Source of the DNA: Pseudarthrobacter chlorophenolicus A6
GTDB taxonomy: Bacteria > Actinomycetota > Actinomycetes > Actinomycetales > Micrococcaceae
DNA: 64,000 bases
Reading direction: 5' to 3'
NCBI RefSeq assembly: GCF_000022025.1
Contig: NC_011886.1
Span: 744,001-808,000 of the forward strand
This document shows, piece by piece, positions 27,107-36,414 of this stretch (its first letter is position 1; each line of letters starts with the position of its first letter). The notes beneath the pieces were generated by a model. It had not been told where the DNA came from. It did no database searches and saw only the letters and a program-made list of their open reading frames with translations. Both the position numbers and the translations under genes were made by a program.

Positions 27107-28014
27107 ACCCGTCCCTTGGCAACCTGCTGAAGGGCCCCGCCCAGTTCCGGCTGGCGGTAAATGAAACCCTCGGACAGGAGCTTCTGCGGCAGCACCCAGC
27201 GGCTTTTGAGCACCAGCTCCGTTTCGGTGCGGATCAGCACAGCGCCCGCGCGGAGGAGCCAGGCGGGGGTGGGCAGGCCAAAGCGCTTCCCGTAGGCACG
27301 GCGGACCAGCCGCATCAGCTCGTGGTTGCTCACCACGTCCGGGGATGCCACGTTGACCGGTCCGGTGATGTCCGTCCGGGCGTGCAGGAAGCGCATGCAC
27401 CGGTAGAGGTCCTCCACGTGGATCCAGCTGAACTTCTGGTTTCCGTCGCCCATGTGCCCGCCCAGGCCCAGCCGCGCGAGGTTGGCGAACGGCCGCAGCG
27501 CCCCGCCGCCGGGGCCGAGGACAATGGAGATCCGCAGCGGGATCTTCCGGGTTTCCGGCGTGGCCGCAGCATCAAGTGCAGTCTCCCAGGCGCGGGCCAC
27601 GTCCACGGAGAACCCGGTGCCCGGCTCGCCGTCGTGCTCTGATTGCGGCCGGTCCCGGGCGTCCCGGTAGATGGTCCCGGTGCTGGCGTTCAGCCAGGTC
27701 GACGGCGGTTCCTGGCACCGGGCGATGGCGCGGCCCAGCGCCTCGGTGGTCCGGACCCGTGACTCAAGGATGGCGGCCTTGTTCCGCGCGCTGTACCGGC
27801 AGGACACCGAGCGTCCGGCGAGGTTGACCAGGAGGTCGGCACCGTTGAGCACCCTGGTGAGGGCGTCGTCGTCGTTCCAGCTTGCCGAGGAACTCCCCGT
27901 TCCCTTGCGCCCGATGGTCCGCACGGCCCAGCCGTCCTGCTCGAAACGCGACCGGACGTACCGGCCGATGAACCCCGAAGCACCGGCGAGTACCACCGTC
28001 TTGGTTCCGCGCAT
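27103..28014 (-). CDS. TIGR01777-family oxidoreductase (NAD-dependent epimerase/dehydratase type)
   Basis: A 303-residue atypical short-chain dehydrogenase. The Rossmann motif is VVLAGASGFIGRYV at about residues 7-20, followed by LVNLAGRSVSCRY and NASTGTIYRD, which are typical of TIGR01777 (SulA-like/YfcH) proteins, and a C-terminal DUF1731-like region (LVLKSRWVLPQKLLSEGF). The catalytic role of the family is unsettled. The ATG at 28014 has AAGGGGG upstream. It lies 23 bases downstream of a TetR gene on the same strand and overlaps the next membrane-protein gene, so all three form one operon under paired operators. Confidence 0.9.
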   Translation of the reverse strand: MRGTKTVVLAGASGFIGRYVRSRFEQDGWAVRTIGRKGTGSSSASWNDDDALTRVLNGADLLVNLAGRSVSCRYSARNKAAILESRVRTTEALGRAIARCQEPPSTWLNASTGTIYRDARDRPQSEHDGEPGTGFSVDVARAWETALDAAATPETRKIPLRISIVLGPGGGALRPFANLARLGLGGHMGDGNQKFSWIHVEDLYRCMRFLHARTDITGPVNVASPDVVSNHELMRLVRRAYGKRFGLPTPAWLLRAGAVLIRTETELVLKSRWVLPQKLLSEGFIYRQPELGGALQQVAKGRV

Positions 28015-28037
28015 TGTTCCCCCTTGTTGGTTTTTCA

Positions 28038-28712
28038 CTATGTGTTGCCGCCTGCCTGACTGCGGACGCTGCGGCTGAGGTTGAGGACGTCGTCCAGGAC
28101 TTTGCCCACGCCGGGAACGCGGGCCAGTCCCAGCCCGCGGGCGATCAGCGGCGCTGCTCCATCGACCAGCCGCCTGGTGCGTTGCTGCCCGTCCGACGTG
28201 TCGTAGACCCAAAACAAGGTGACGCCCATGTAGCAGAGCCACAGCAGTTCGGGCAGGTCGCTCCGAAGTTTCTTGGGGACAGCCGGCCGGGCGCCGTCCA
28301 CTGCCTGCCGGAAGATTTCGAGTGAGGCTTCCCGGGCGGGGGTGGATGCGGTGGAGAAGGGGTTGACGGGGGAGGTGGGACGGATGGCAGTTGCCACGAA
28401 GTCCGCGCCGAACCGGTGGTAGGGGGCCATGACGTCAAGGCCTGTGTGGAGGACGGCCTTGAGCCGCTCGGCAAGCCCGCCCGTGGTGTCCAGCGCCCCG
28501 GCCGCGCGCTCGGCGTGCTCAGCCTGGACCTGGACGTAGAGCTCATGGACCAGGTCGTCCTTGGACTCGAAGTAGTAGTAGGCATTGCCGGCAGAGACGC
28601 CTGCCTCGGCCGCGATGGCCCGCATGGTGGTCTTCTCGAAGCCGATTTCACGGAACATCCGCAGAGCCACTTCTGCCAGTTTCTGCCGGGTCTGCTCACT
28701 CTTCGCAGCCAT
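28038..28712 (-). CDS. TetR/AcrR family transcriptional regulator
   Basis: A 224-residue repressor. The N-terminal helix-turn-helix is TTMRAIAAEAGVSAGNAYYY, followed by FESKDDLVHELY. The ATG at 28712 has GGGGGA just upstream. Two copies of a 14-bp inverted repeat with a two-base centre lie directly before it, which suggests autoregulation of this three-gene operon (regulator, TIGR01777 oxidoreductase, membrane protein). Confidence 0.92.
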   Translation of the reverse strand: MAAKSEQTRQKLAEVALRMFREIGFEKTTMRAIAAEAGVSAGNAYYYFESKDDLVHELYVQVQAEHAERAAGALDTTGGLAERLKAVLHTGLDVMAPYHRFGADFVATAIRPTSPVNPFSTASTPAREASLEIFRQAVDGARPAVPKKLRSDLPELLWLCYMGVTLFWVYDTSDGQQRTRRLVDGAAPLIARGLGLARVPGVGKVLDDVLNLSRSVRSQAGGNT

Positions 28713-28725
28713 CGATCCCCCAAAT

Positions 28726-28739
28726 TTGAACGTGTTCAA
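28726..28739. promoter_or_regulatory. TetR operator, proximal copy
   Basis: TTGAAC-GT-GTTCAA is a perfect 6-bp inverted repeat with a two-base centre, 14 bases before the TetR start codon. A second copy is 34 bases further upstream. Confidence 0.72.
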
Positions 28740-28759
28740 GAACAAGTATTGCACACGTT

Positions 28760-28773
28760 TTGAACGTGTTCAG
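28760..28773. promoter_or_regulatory. TetR operator, distal copy
   Basis: TTGAACGTGTTCAG repeats the proximal operator with one change in the last base, 34 bases away centre to centre, about three helical turns. It could also affect the divergent transporter gene that starts at 28887. Confidence 0.7.
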
Positions 28774-28886
28774 TTTCCGCTGTGTTTGGTGGCGGGCACT
28801 GCGGGCGGTGGCAGTGGGAGAATGGACCGACCCCCCAGTGCTAATACAGCCGGCGGCCCGGTTCCGCGGCCGCCGAGCGAACCACT

Positions 28887-29633
28887 ATGAAACGGATTTC
28901 CGCCATGCCCGCTGCTCCAGGACATAACGCCGCGCCCCAAACCACGTCACCGGGATCCCCGGCGAAATTCGCTTCTATAGGATCGCCGTATTTCGGCATC
29001 ATGCTGGCCTTCATGGCGGTGGTGCTCATCCTGTCCAACATCGGCGCCTCCAAGGGTGTGGCGATCGGCCCCATCGTGACGGACGGCGGCTTCTTCCTGT
29101 TCCCGCTCGCCTACATCCTGGGCGACGTCATCAGCGAGGTGTACGGCTTCAAGGTGGCGCGCAAGGCCATCGTCACCACCTTCGCCCTGTCCGTCTTCGC
29201 ATCCGTTTGCTACTGGGTGATCATCGCCCTGCCCGGGTTCGGCGACGAGTACGGCATCGCCAAGCAGTCCGCTTTGGAAGGGGCGCTGGGCCCTGTGCCA
29301 CAGATCGTGCTGGCCTCGCTCCTGGCGTTCCTCGCCGGCCAGACCATCAACTCGTGGATCCTGGTGAAGATGAAGGCGCGTACGGGCGAGAAATCGCTGT
29401 GGGCCCGGCTCATGGGGTCTTCGGGTGCCGGAGAGTTCGTGGACACCCTCATCTTCTGTAGCATCGCAGCGTCCGTCATCGGCATCACCGATGCCGGCAT
29501 GTTCCTGAACTACGTACTGGTGGGGTTCGTCTACAAGACCCTGGTGGAGTTCTTCTTCGTGCCTGTGACGTCATTGGTGATCGGGTGGGTCAAGAAGCGC
29601 GAACCGAGTTACGGGGCGGTTGCCGCCTCCTAG
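28887..29633 (+). CDS. Queuosine precursor transporter (VUT/YhhQ family)
   Basis: A 248-residue membrane protein with about six helices. The blocks ILSNIGASKGVAIGPIV, FPLAYILGDVISEVYGFK and FLAGQTINSWILVKMK are characteristic of the VUT (vitamin uptake) family, whose YhhQ member imports the queuine precursors preQ0/preQ1. The tgt gene that uses such bases lies close by on the opposite strand, which supports the assignment. No Shine-Dalgarno is seen before either ATG (28887 or 28905), so the exact start is uncertain. A 60-bp palindrome follows the stop by 36 bases. Confidence 0.9.
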   Translation: MKRISAMPAAPGHNAAPQTTSPGSPAKFASIGSPYFGIMLAFMAVVLILSNIGASKGVAIGPIVTDGGFFLFPLAYILGDVISEVYGFKVARKAIVTTFALSVFASVCYWVIIALPGFGDEYGIAKQSALEGALGPVPQIVLASLLAFLAGQTINSWILVKMKARTGEKSLWARLMGSSGAGEFVDTLIFCSIAASVIGITDAGMFLNYVLVGFVYKTLVEFFFVPVTSLVIGWVKKREPSYGAVAAS

Positions 29634-29669
29634 GGGGCAGCTTGATTCTGCGGCCTCTTGGCCCGCCGA

Positions 29670-29729
29670 TTCGACGGTTCCCTGCATGGTCGATGTTTCG
29701 AAGCCACGCGGAGGCAGGGAATCGTCGAA
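29670..29729. repeat. 60-bp palindromic element, family C copy 1
   Basis: Arms TTCGACGGTTCCCTGC and GCAGGGAATCGTCGAA pair over 16 bases with one G-T position around a 28-base centre. A second element of the same length and orientation, sharing GCCGATTCGACG at one end and AATCGTCGAAACGGG at the other, lies at 30742-30801. The two bracket a single AbiEi/DUF559-like gene. Confidence 0.82.
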
Positions 29730-29742
29730 ACGGGCGTAGTTG

Positions 29743-30675
29743 TCAGGGTTCGCAGTTTCTGGCAAACGCGCGAAGTACGCGATGCTTGAACTCCGCCTCA
29801 CGAAAGAGATGCTTCCACTCGATACGCAGTACGATCCAGCCATCCTCGGTGAGTGCCTTTTCCCGCTGTCTTTCGTTGTAGATCACCTCGTCAGTCGGAT
29901 GGAAGTCGAAGTACTTGGACTTGCCGTCGAATTCGAGTGCCACCTTGCGGGTAGGCCATGCGAAGTCCAAGCGATAGGTTCCGCTGGCCGTGTACACCGA
30001 AAACTGAAGGTCAGGCGTAGGAAGTTTCAGCCTGTGGATGAGTTCGCGGGTGAGACTTTCGCCGGCTGACTCGGAGCGCGGATCCACCAGGTTAAGAGCC
30101 GTTCTGAGTGCCAGTACTCCGTTGCGGCCTGCCAGTGCAGCGCATCGCTCCCGAAGGAGCGGGATGTCAGCACCGAGCCTGGCGGCGTGATCCACCAGAA
30201 TTACCGCCTGCCTGACGTTGAACATCATGCAGCAGTCCAGCACTGTCCGTTCCAGCGAGCTGCAAGGCAGGCCGTCAACAAGCGAAAGTTCGCGTCGCTT
30301 GATTGCCCCTGTGTGGGCAGCAACGCCACATCGGTGGGAGATCCCGGAAGGGCGGCCCGGCTGCGTCAGGTGAACTGTTTCATCGACGTTCCAGAGATGG
30401 AGCCGGCGAAGGGCAGCCGCCGAGGTGTGGCTGTAGACAAAATTTCCTGCCGACGTCGTCAGAGTTCCGTGTGCGTGGCCGTAAACGCGTTGGCGCCTGC
30501 GATCTGGCTCCGTCAAACCGTTCCACCACTCACCGCGGGCGTAGCAGCCGCGGCGAATTCTGACCAACTCCCCGCTGCGCACCAGCGTGGAGATCGCCCG
30601 GGCGTTCAAGCCCTGTTCCAGCAATTCGGCGGTCCGCCAGAAATTTGCCTGGTCAACAACAGGAATCCCATTCAT
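29743..30675 (-). CDS. AbiEi-antitoxin-like N-terminus with DUF559/endonuclease-like C-terminus
   Basis: A 310-residue protein. Residues about 1-60 resemble the winged-helix of AbiEi-family antitoxins (ARAISTLVRSGELVRIRRGC). The C-terminal 100 residues resemble DUF559, a Vsr-like restriction-endonuclease fold, with YRLDFAWPTRKVALEFDGKS supplying D and ExDxK-type acidic/lysine residues. No AbiEii toxin partner is adjacent. Base composition is visibly less GC-rich than neighbouring genes. The gene is bracketed by two 60-bp palindromes and splits the queuosine transporter from tgt, so acquisition as a cassette is likely. A defence role is inferred, not shown. No Shine-Dalgarno precedes the ATG. 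Confidence 0.85.
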   Translation of the reverse strand: MNGIPVVDQANFWRTAELLEQGLNARAISTLVRSGELVRIRRGCYARGEWWNGLTEPDRRRQRVYGHAHGTLTTSAGNFVYSHTSAAALRRLHLWNVDETVHLTQPGRPSGISHRCGVAAHTGAIKRRELSLVDGLPCSSLERTVLDCCMMFNVRQAVILVDHAARLGADIPLLRERCAALAGRNGVLALRTALNLVDPRSESAGESLTRELIHRLKLPTPDLQFSVYTASGTYRLDFAWPTRKVALEFDGKSKYFDFHPTDEVIYNERQREKALTEDGWIVLRIEWKHLFREAEFKHRVLRAFARNCEP

Positions 30676-30741
30676 GGTTCAAGGGTTGCCGGAATGCCGC
30701 TCGCCGCCCAGCGATGGATACGGCTATGTGGACAACGCCGA

Positions 30742-30801
30742 TTCGACGATTGGCTGCGCGTCCGATGTAGACACACGTCGAGTGCGCAGTGAATCGTCGA
30801 A
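30742..30801. repeat. 60-bp palindromic element, family C copy 2
   Basis: Arms TTCGACGATTGGCTGCGC and GCGCAGTGAATCGTCGAA pair with a two-base mismatch around a 24-base centre. It has the same length and orientation as the copy at 29670-29729 and the same outer bases (GCCGA before, ACGGG after). It lies downstream of tgt and upstream of the AbiEi-like gene. Confidence 0.82.
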
Positions 30802-30837
30802 ACGGGTAGACACTGGCACGCAACGGCGGGAGGCCGC

Positions 30838-32205
<1,368 letters not shown>

Positions 32206-32253
32206 TCAGCCGGACAAAGCATCCCGGCAACCAGGCCGTCAGCCAGCGACCCG

Positions 32254-32979
32254 TCAGCTGACCGGCTCCGCCTCGGGGTACTGGGCTTGCCGCCACGAAT
32301 CCCAGGAAGTCCGGATGGCGTCCACTTTCGCGGCACCCAGGTCGTACGTGGAGGCAATCACCATGGAGCCGCCGTCGGGCCGTACGTCCTCGATGACCGG
32401 CTGGTCGGCCACCACCAGGAGCCCCTCGCCGTGCGCGGCGTAGTCGTGGACGGTGAGCCCCACCTGGTGGTTGCTGCGGTACCAGACCTTCCCGGAGATC
32501 TCTTCACCCGTGCCCAGCGTGAGGCGGTAGTCCTCGCCTGGAGCCGGGACGTCGGTGAGCCCGAGCTTCTCAATCGCGGAGCCGGGTCCGCCCGGAAGCT
32601 GCAGGAACAGCGTGTGCCGCGTCCCATTGGGGTGCCGCTCCAGCGCGAAACGGAGCTGCTGCAGGAACGTCAGCCAGCCCTGGGTGATGTCCTCGTCCCA
32701 GGCGGCCCATTCGGAGTTGTGGTCCAGTGCTCCGCGGGTGACGCTGACCCGTGTTCCGCCGGCCACGGGGTGCAGCTCGAACGTGTCGCCACCGTGCAGG
32801 GTCAGGCTGGTGTGGTCGGGTGCTTCCTGCACGTTGTCGGCGAAGTAGATTTCCTTGATTTCAGCATCAAGGTCGTCGGCCTGCCAGCCATGCCACTGGG
32901 CCACCCGGGACGGTTCACGCAGCATGTTCCAGACCTGCGGCGCATCGGCGTTGATCACTACGCTGAGATTGTTCGTCAT
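32254..32979 (-). CDS. SRPBCC (START/AHSA1-like) protein
   Basis: A 241-residue protein with an SRPBCC ligand-binding fold. The N-terminal half (INADAPQVWNMLREPSRVAQ, WDEDITQGWLTFLQQLRFAL) is an AHSA1-type domain; the second half repeats a related but more diverged unit (YDLGAAKVDAIRTSWDSW). GGGGCT precedes the ATG. A second protein of the same two-part size lies at 53406. Ligand and role are unknown. It lies 111 bases upstream of tgt on the same strand. Confidence 0.85.
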   Translation of the reverse strand: MTNNLSVVINADAPQVWNMLREPSRVAQWHGWQADDLDAEIKEIYFADNVQEAPDHTSLTLHGGDTFELHPVAGGTRVSVTRGALDHNSEWAAWDEDITQGWLTFLQQLRFALERHPNGTRHTLFLQLPGGPGSAIEKLGLTDVPAPGEDYRLTLGTGEEISGKVWYRSNHQVGLTVHDYAAHGEGLLVVADQPVIEDVRPDGGSMVIASTYDLGAAKVDAIRTSWDSWRQAQYPEAEPVS

Positions 32980-33027
32980 AGCCCCGAATCTACAACTCCG
33001 TCCGGAGCCCGGGTAGGGCTAATTTGT

Positions 33028-34101
33028 TCAGGCGCGGACGGCCTCAAGTTCGTTGCCGATCCGGCGCTCCAGCTCGGACATGCCGATGGTCTCAGACCCG
33101 CCGTGCGCCCGCAGGAACAGCAGCGATTCCAGCCGCAGCAGCCGCCACTCACGCTCGGCGTCGTGGTTGGAGTTGTCGATGGAGCGGAAGATTTCCTTGT
33201 CGTACAGGTTGGGCTCGTTGAGCGAGCGCTGGCGTACCTTGGCCGCCATCCGGGCCTTGAAAGGATCCGTTTCCTGGCTTTCCGGGGTGCGGATGAGTTT
33301 CTCGTACACTGCCGCGCGTTCGTCCAGGCCGTCCTGCCGGCAGATGTAACTGGCCAGCGCAAGGGACGCTTCCACGGACGCCCAGCGCCCGGGGTTTCCG
33401 TCGTAGGGCAACACGGTGAGGAGGTCCGCGATGGACAGCGCGCCCTCCGCGTCCTTCAGCGCGACGAACAGCTCATGCGCGAGGTCGGTGAGGTCCTTCA
33501 GGCAGCTGCCCGACTTGAAGTTCACGCCCTTGGAAAGGCGGTCCGTCAGCAGCAGCACGCCCACCGCATCCGGGTGCGCTTCAGCTGCGGCTTCCACGAC
33601 GGATTCGGGGGTTCCGTCCGGGGTGGGGATCAGCGCCAGTTCCTCGTCGCTGGGCCCGTTGGCTGCGGGCGGAGCCGCCGGAAGGGGAGGTACGACGACG
33701 GCGGGCACCGATCCGCTGCCAGCCGGCTCACCGCCGGGCTGCTCCAGCCCGGGTTCGGTGCCTGCCTCGGCACCGGCGGAGTGCGTGGCCTCCGGCGGGG
33801 TGCCGAGCGCTGAGGCATCCGGCCCTGGTGCTGTCCCGTCCGGTGCGGCTGCCCGCGGAAGGCGGGTGACGGCGTCGTGCGCTGCGTCAACGAGGGTGAC
33901 CGTGCTGCCGGCGGCGATGCGGAGGGTACCCCCGCCGGTCAGGCTGGCGAGGACCAGGGCGGGCACGCCGAAGTCATCCCGCTGCATCTCCAGCTGGTGG
34001 ATTTCCGCCGTCCGTTCACCGCCGGGCAGAAGGATGTGGCTGCCGGTGGTCAGTGATCCAGCCTGCTGCTCGCGATATTGCCGGGCCGGTGTTTCGGTCA
34101 T
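33028..34101 (-). CDS. Conserved hypothetical protein with proline/alanine-rich linker
   Basis: A 357-residue cytoplasmic protein I cannot name. Residues about 1-80 form a small beta-rich part (SHILLPGGERTAEIHQLEMQ). Residues about 85-155 are a low-complexity linker rich in Pro, Ala, Gly and Glu. The C-terminal 190 residues are helical (LSKGVNFKSGSCLKDLTDLA, EREWRLLRLESLLFLRAHGG). It is the last gene of a probable three-gene operon with the NUDIX and VOC genes. Its leader GGGAGTCCTTAAG (read on the plus strand, 34102-34114) is identical to that of the VOC gene. Confidence 0.75.
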   Translation of the reverse strand: MTETPARQYREQQAGSLTTGSHILLPGGERTAEIHQLEMQRDDFGVPALVLASLTGGGTLRIAAGSTVTLVDAAHDAVTRLPRAAAPDGTAPGPDASALGTPPEATHSAGAEAGTEPGLEQPGGEPAGSGSVPAVVVPPLPAAPPAANGPSDEELALIPTPDGTPESVVEAAAEAHPDAVGVLLLTDRLSKGVNFKSGSCLKDLTDLAHELFVALKDAEGALSIADLLTVLPYDGNPGRWASVEASLALASYICRQDGLDERAAVYEKLIRTPESQETDPFKARMAAKVRQRSLNEPNLYDKEIFRSIDNSNHDAEREWRLLRLESLLFLRAHGGSETIGMSELERRIGNELEAVRA

Positions 34102-34188
34102 GGGAGTCCTTAAGTTCTCTTGCGGTCCGCCCTACAGTCTACAAAGGCGGGTGCCTGAAACCGGGGAACCCCACGTCCCGGCGGGATG

Positions 34189-34728
34189 TCAGAAGCCGAC
34201 GCCCGCGAAAGCCAGCGCCTGCCGGATGAGGCCGCCGCGGCCGCCGCTGAATTCGAGCTGGACACCCGGGCTGAGGACCTCGTCAGGGGTCATCCAGGTC
34301 AGTTCCAGGGCGTCCTGGCGCGGTTCGCATTCGCCGGTCACCGGGATGACGTAGGCCAGGGACACGGCGTGTTGCCGCTCATCGGTGAAACCGGTCTGGG
34401 ACGGCGCCGGGAAGTATTCGGCCACGGTGAACGGCACCGGGCTGATGGGCAGCTGCGGGAACGCCAGGGGTCCCAGGTCCTTTTCCATGTGCCGCAGCAG
34501 CGCGGCGCGGATGGTTTCCCGGTAGATCACGCGGCCGGACACCAGGGACCGGACCATGGTGCCGTCGTCGTCGGCCTGCAGCAGCGTGCCCACTTCGTTG
34601 ACGTAACCCAGCGGGTCCAGCCTGACCGGGACCGCTTCCACGTAGACCATGGGCAGCCGGCCCCGCGCCTCAAAAAGGTCTTCTTCGGAGAGCCAGCCGG
34701 GATTCGGGTCAGGGGTGCGCACGTTCAT
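34189..34728 (-). CDS. NUDIX-like hydrolase family protein (DUF4916 type)
   Basis: A 179-residue protein resembling actinobacterial DUF4916/NUDIX-like proteins: it opens PGWLSEEDLFEARGRLPMVY and contains RVIYRETIRAALLRHMEKDLG at the place of the Nudix box. The canonical GX5EX7REUXEEXGU is not fully kept, so hydrolase activity is uncertain. It starts nine bases after the stop of the VOC gene and so belongs to the same operon. Confidence 0.78.
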   Translation of the reverse strand: MNVRTPDPNPGWLSEEDLFEARGRLPMVYVEAVPVRLDPLGYVNEVGTLLQADDDGTMVRSLVSGRVIYRETIRAALLRHMEKDLGPLAFPQLPISPVPFTVAEYFPAPSQTGFTDERQHAVSLAYVIPVTGECEPRQDALELTWMTPDEVLSPGVQLEFSGGRGGLIRQALAFAGVGF

Positions 34729-34737
34729 GGTTAAGTT

Positions 34738-35472
34738 CTACCCCATGGGGCGCCGCTCGGAGATCCACACCGTGGCGGGCACGCTGGCGGCGAACACGGT
34801 GGCGTCCGGGTTGGCCACGTGCAGGGTGCTGCCGAACGCTTCCTCCGTCATGCTCACCTGGAACCCCGCAGCGGCGAGGCGTTCCCGCACAGGTTCCAGG
34901 CCGCCGCCGTACTCGAAGCCCAGCCCTGAACGGGACAGGCCGGAGGCCGGGCGGACCATCAGGACTCCGCCGTTCTTGGCGGTAAAGTCGGCGGTTTCGT
35001 CACTGTCCGGCACGGGCCGCGGGCGGGCGCCGACGTGGCGCAGCGTGCGGGCGGCGCCGTCGGTGTCTTGGGAGAACCAGACCGCGACGACGGCCAGCGC
35101 CGGATCGGCGTCGGCGCACTGGGCGCCGTGCCCGGCAGGGTCCGCGAGGAAGCTGAAACCGTCCGGCCCGGTGATCCGGCAGGCGTCCCCATGGTCCGCG
35201 GTGACCAGTTCGGCGGGGGTGTTGCCGTCCTCCGCCGCGGACTCATTGGTGCGCCGGGCGAATTCCGCGAGGTTACCCACTTCCACTGCAAGGGTGGTGG
35301 TGCCGTCCAGCGGATCTCCCTCGGGGACGCTGTGCACGGCCAGCCGCCCGGCAGCGGAGTCGAAGACGCGGAAGCCGCCGTCCCCTTCGGTCAGGACGAG
35401 TCCCAACGCCGTGAGGAGCCGCTCCCAGTGGTCGATGCGGGAGGTGAAGTGCAGGGGGCGGACGCGGAGCAT
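34738..35472 (-). CDS. VOC-superfamily (glyoxalase/bleomycin-resistance fold) protein
   Basis: A 244-residue protein made of two vicinal-oxygen-chelate modules. The first starts LRVRPLHFTSRIDHWERLLT, the second covers ALAVVAVWFSQDTDGAARTL onward and ends with FAASVPATVWISERR. Metal-binding His/Glu positions are only partly evident, so it may bind a ligand without catalysis. AAGGA at 35480-35484 fixes the start at 35472; the open frame continues about 650 codons upstream over other genes but is not coding. First gene of an operon with the NUDIX and hypothetical genes. Confidence 0.85.
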   Translation of the reverse strand: MLRVRPLHFTSRIDHWERLLTALGLVLTEGDGGFRVFDSAAGRLAVHSVPEGDPLDGTTTLAVEVGNLAEFARRTNESAAEDGNTPAELVTADHGDACRITGPDGFSFLADPAGHGAQCADADPALAVVAVWFSQDTDGAARTLRHVGARPRPVPDSDETADFTAKNGGVLMVRPASGLSRSGLGFEYGGGLEPVRERLAAAGFQVSMTEEAFGSTLHVANPDATVFAASVPATVWISERRPMG

Positions 35473-35622
35473 TTGGGAGTCCTTAAGCTCGGAATCGGGG
35501 CTACACGCCCATGATGGCACAGGGCAGCCGCGGGCGCGCCCGCTGGAGCAGCCGTTGGGCTGGTGCATCCGCGGCGGTGGTGCAGGCCTTGTGATGTCGG
35601 AGGGCGGGGGCACAATAGGGCC

Positions 35623-36231
35623 ATGGCTGTTGAACTCGACGAACTGCTGGTGCCTGATGCCGCCGCCTGGCGGGCCTGGCTTGAGGAGAACCACCGGAGC
35701 AGCCCGGGGGTGTGGCTGGTGCTGCATAAGAAAGGCGGCACGGTGACGGAACTCGACTATGCCGCGGCGCTGGACGAGGCGCTGTGTTTTGGCTGGATCG
35801 ATGGGCAGGGCAGACGGCGGGACGACGAAACTTCCTTCCAGCGCATGACCCGGCGGGGTCCGCGGAGCCCCTGGTCCGCACGGAATGTTGGGCACATTGC
35901 CCGGCTGGAGGAAGCGGGCAGGATGACCGAGGCCGGCAGGGAGGCCGTGGAGTCCGCGAAAGCGGATGGCCGCTGGGACAAGGCCTACGGCGGGCAGGCC
36001 ACGGCTGAAGTTCCCGAGGACCTGGCTGCTGCCATTGCCGCGGTTCCGGCAGCGCAGGCGATGTTCGATGTCCTGACCAGGACCAACCGTTTTGCCTTGA
36101 TCTACCGGACCAACTCGGTCAAGCAGGCCGCCACCCGGGAACGGAAGATCGCGGGATTCGTCGAGATGCTGGCCCGCGGCGAGGCACCGTACCCGCAGAA
36201 GAAGCGTCCCGGGGACGCTCCGCAGCCCTAA
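35623..36231 (+). CDS. YdeI/OmpD-associated family protein
   Basis: A 202-residue cytoplasmic protein. WLEENHRSSPGVWLVLHKKG and ALDEALCFGWIDGQGRR are the conserved blocks of the YdeI/OmpD-associated family, and the C-terminal helix (ATRERKIAGFVEMLARGE) also fits. The family has been linked to resistance to peptides and cell-envelope stress in other bacteria, but its mechanism is unclear. It is divergent from the VOC/NUDIX operon. The Shine-Dalgarno is weak (AGGG). Confidence 0.88.
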   Translation: MAVELDELLVPDAAAWRAWLEENHRSSPGVWLVLHKKGGTVTELDYAAALDEALCFGWIDGQGRRRDDETSFQRMTRRGPRSPWSARNVGHIARLEEAGRMTEAGREAVESAKADGRWDKAYGGQATAEVPEDLAAAIAAVPAAQAMFDVLTRTNRFALIYRTNSVKQAATRERKIAGFVEMLARGEAPYPQKKRPGDAPQP

Positions 36232-36356
36232 GCCGGCCGCTGGCCCCGGTCCCTGGAGGCGGTAGTGCCAAAACGTTACGCCACTGACGTGCGGCGATGG
36301 CTGCGCAGTTGGGTTCCTGGCACCGGACCGGTAGATTTGATGGCTAACTTGCGCTG

Positions 36357-36387
36357 GTGCCGTTCCCCGACCCCCGGGGGACGGCAC
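36357..36387 (+). promoter_or_regulatory. Hairpin in the GH32 leader
   Basis: GTGCCGTTCCCC and GGGGGACGGCAC form a 12-bp stem with one G-T position and a seven-base loop, 27 bases before the GH32 start. It could be an operator or an mRNA hairpin limiting translation. An AAAACGTTACG word about 80 bases further upstream weakly resembles a LacI-family half-site. Confidence 0.4.
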
Positions 36388-36414
36388 TTGCGCGTTCAGC
36401 GACGGATTGAAACC

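Noticed and set aside
26675..27400. A 241-residue form of the four-helix membrane protein
   Set aside because: The first 98 residues overlap the TIGR01777 gene in another frame and are arginine/proline-rich; the coupled GTG at 27106 is more plausible.
28774..28886. A preQ1 riboswitch before the queuosine-precursor transporter
   Set aside because: I could not find the preQ1-I or preQ1-II conserved loops; the leader is only GC-rich.
29743..30675. A complete type IV AbiE toxin-antitoxin system
   Set aside because: Only the antitoxin-like half is present, fused to another domain; there is no AbiEii nucleotidyltransferase gene beside it.
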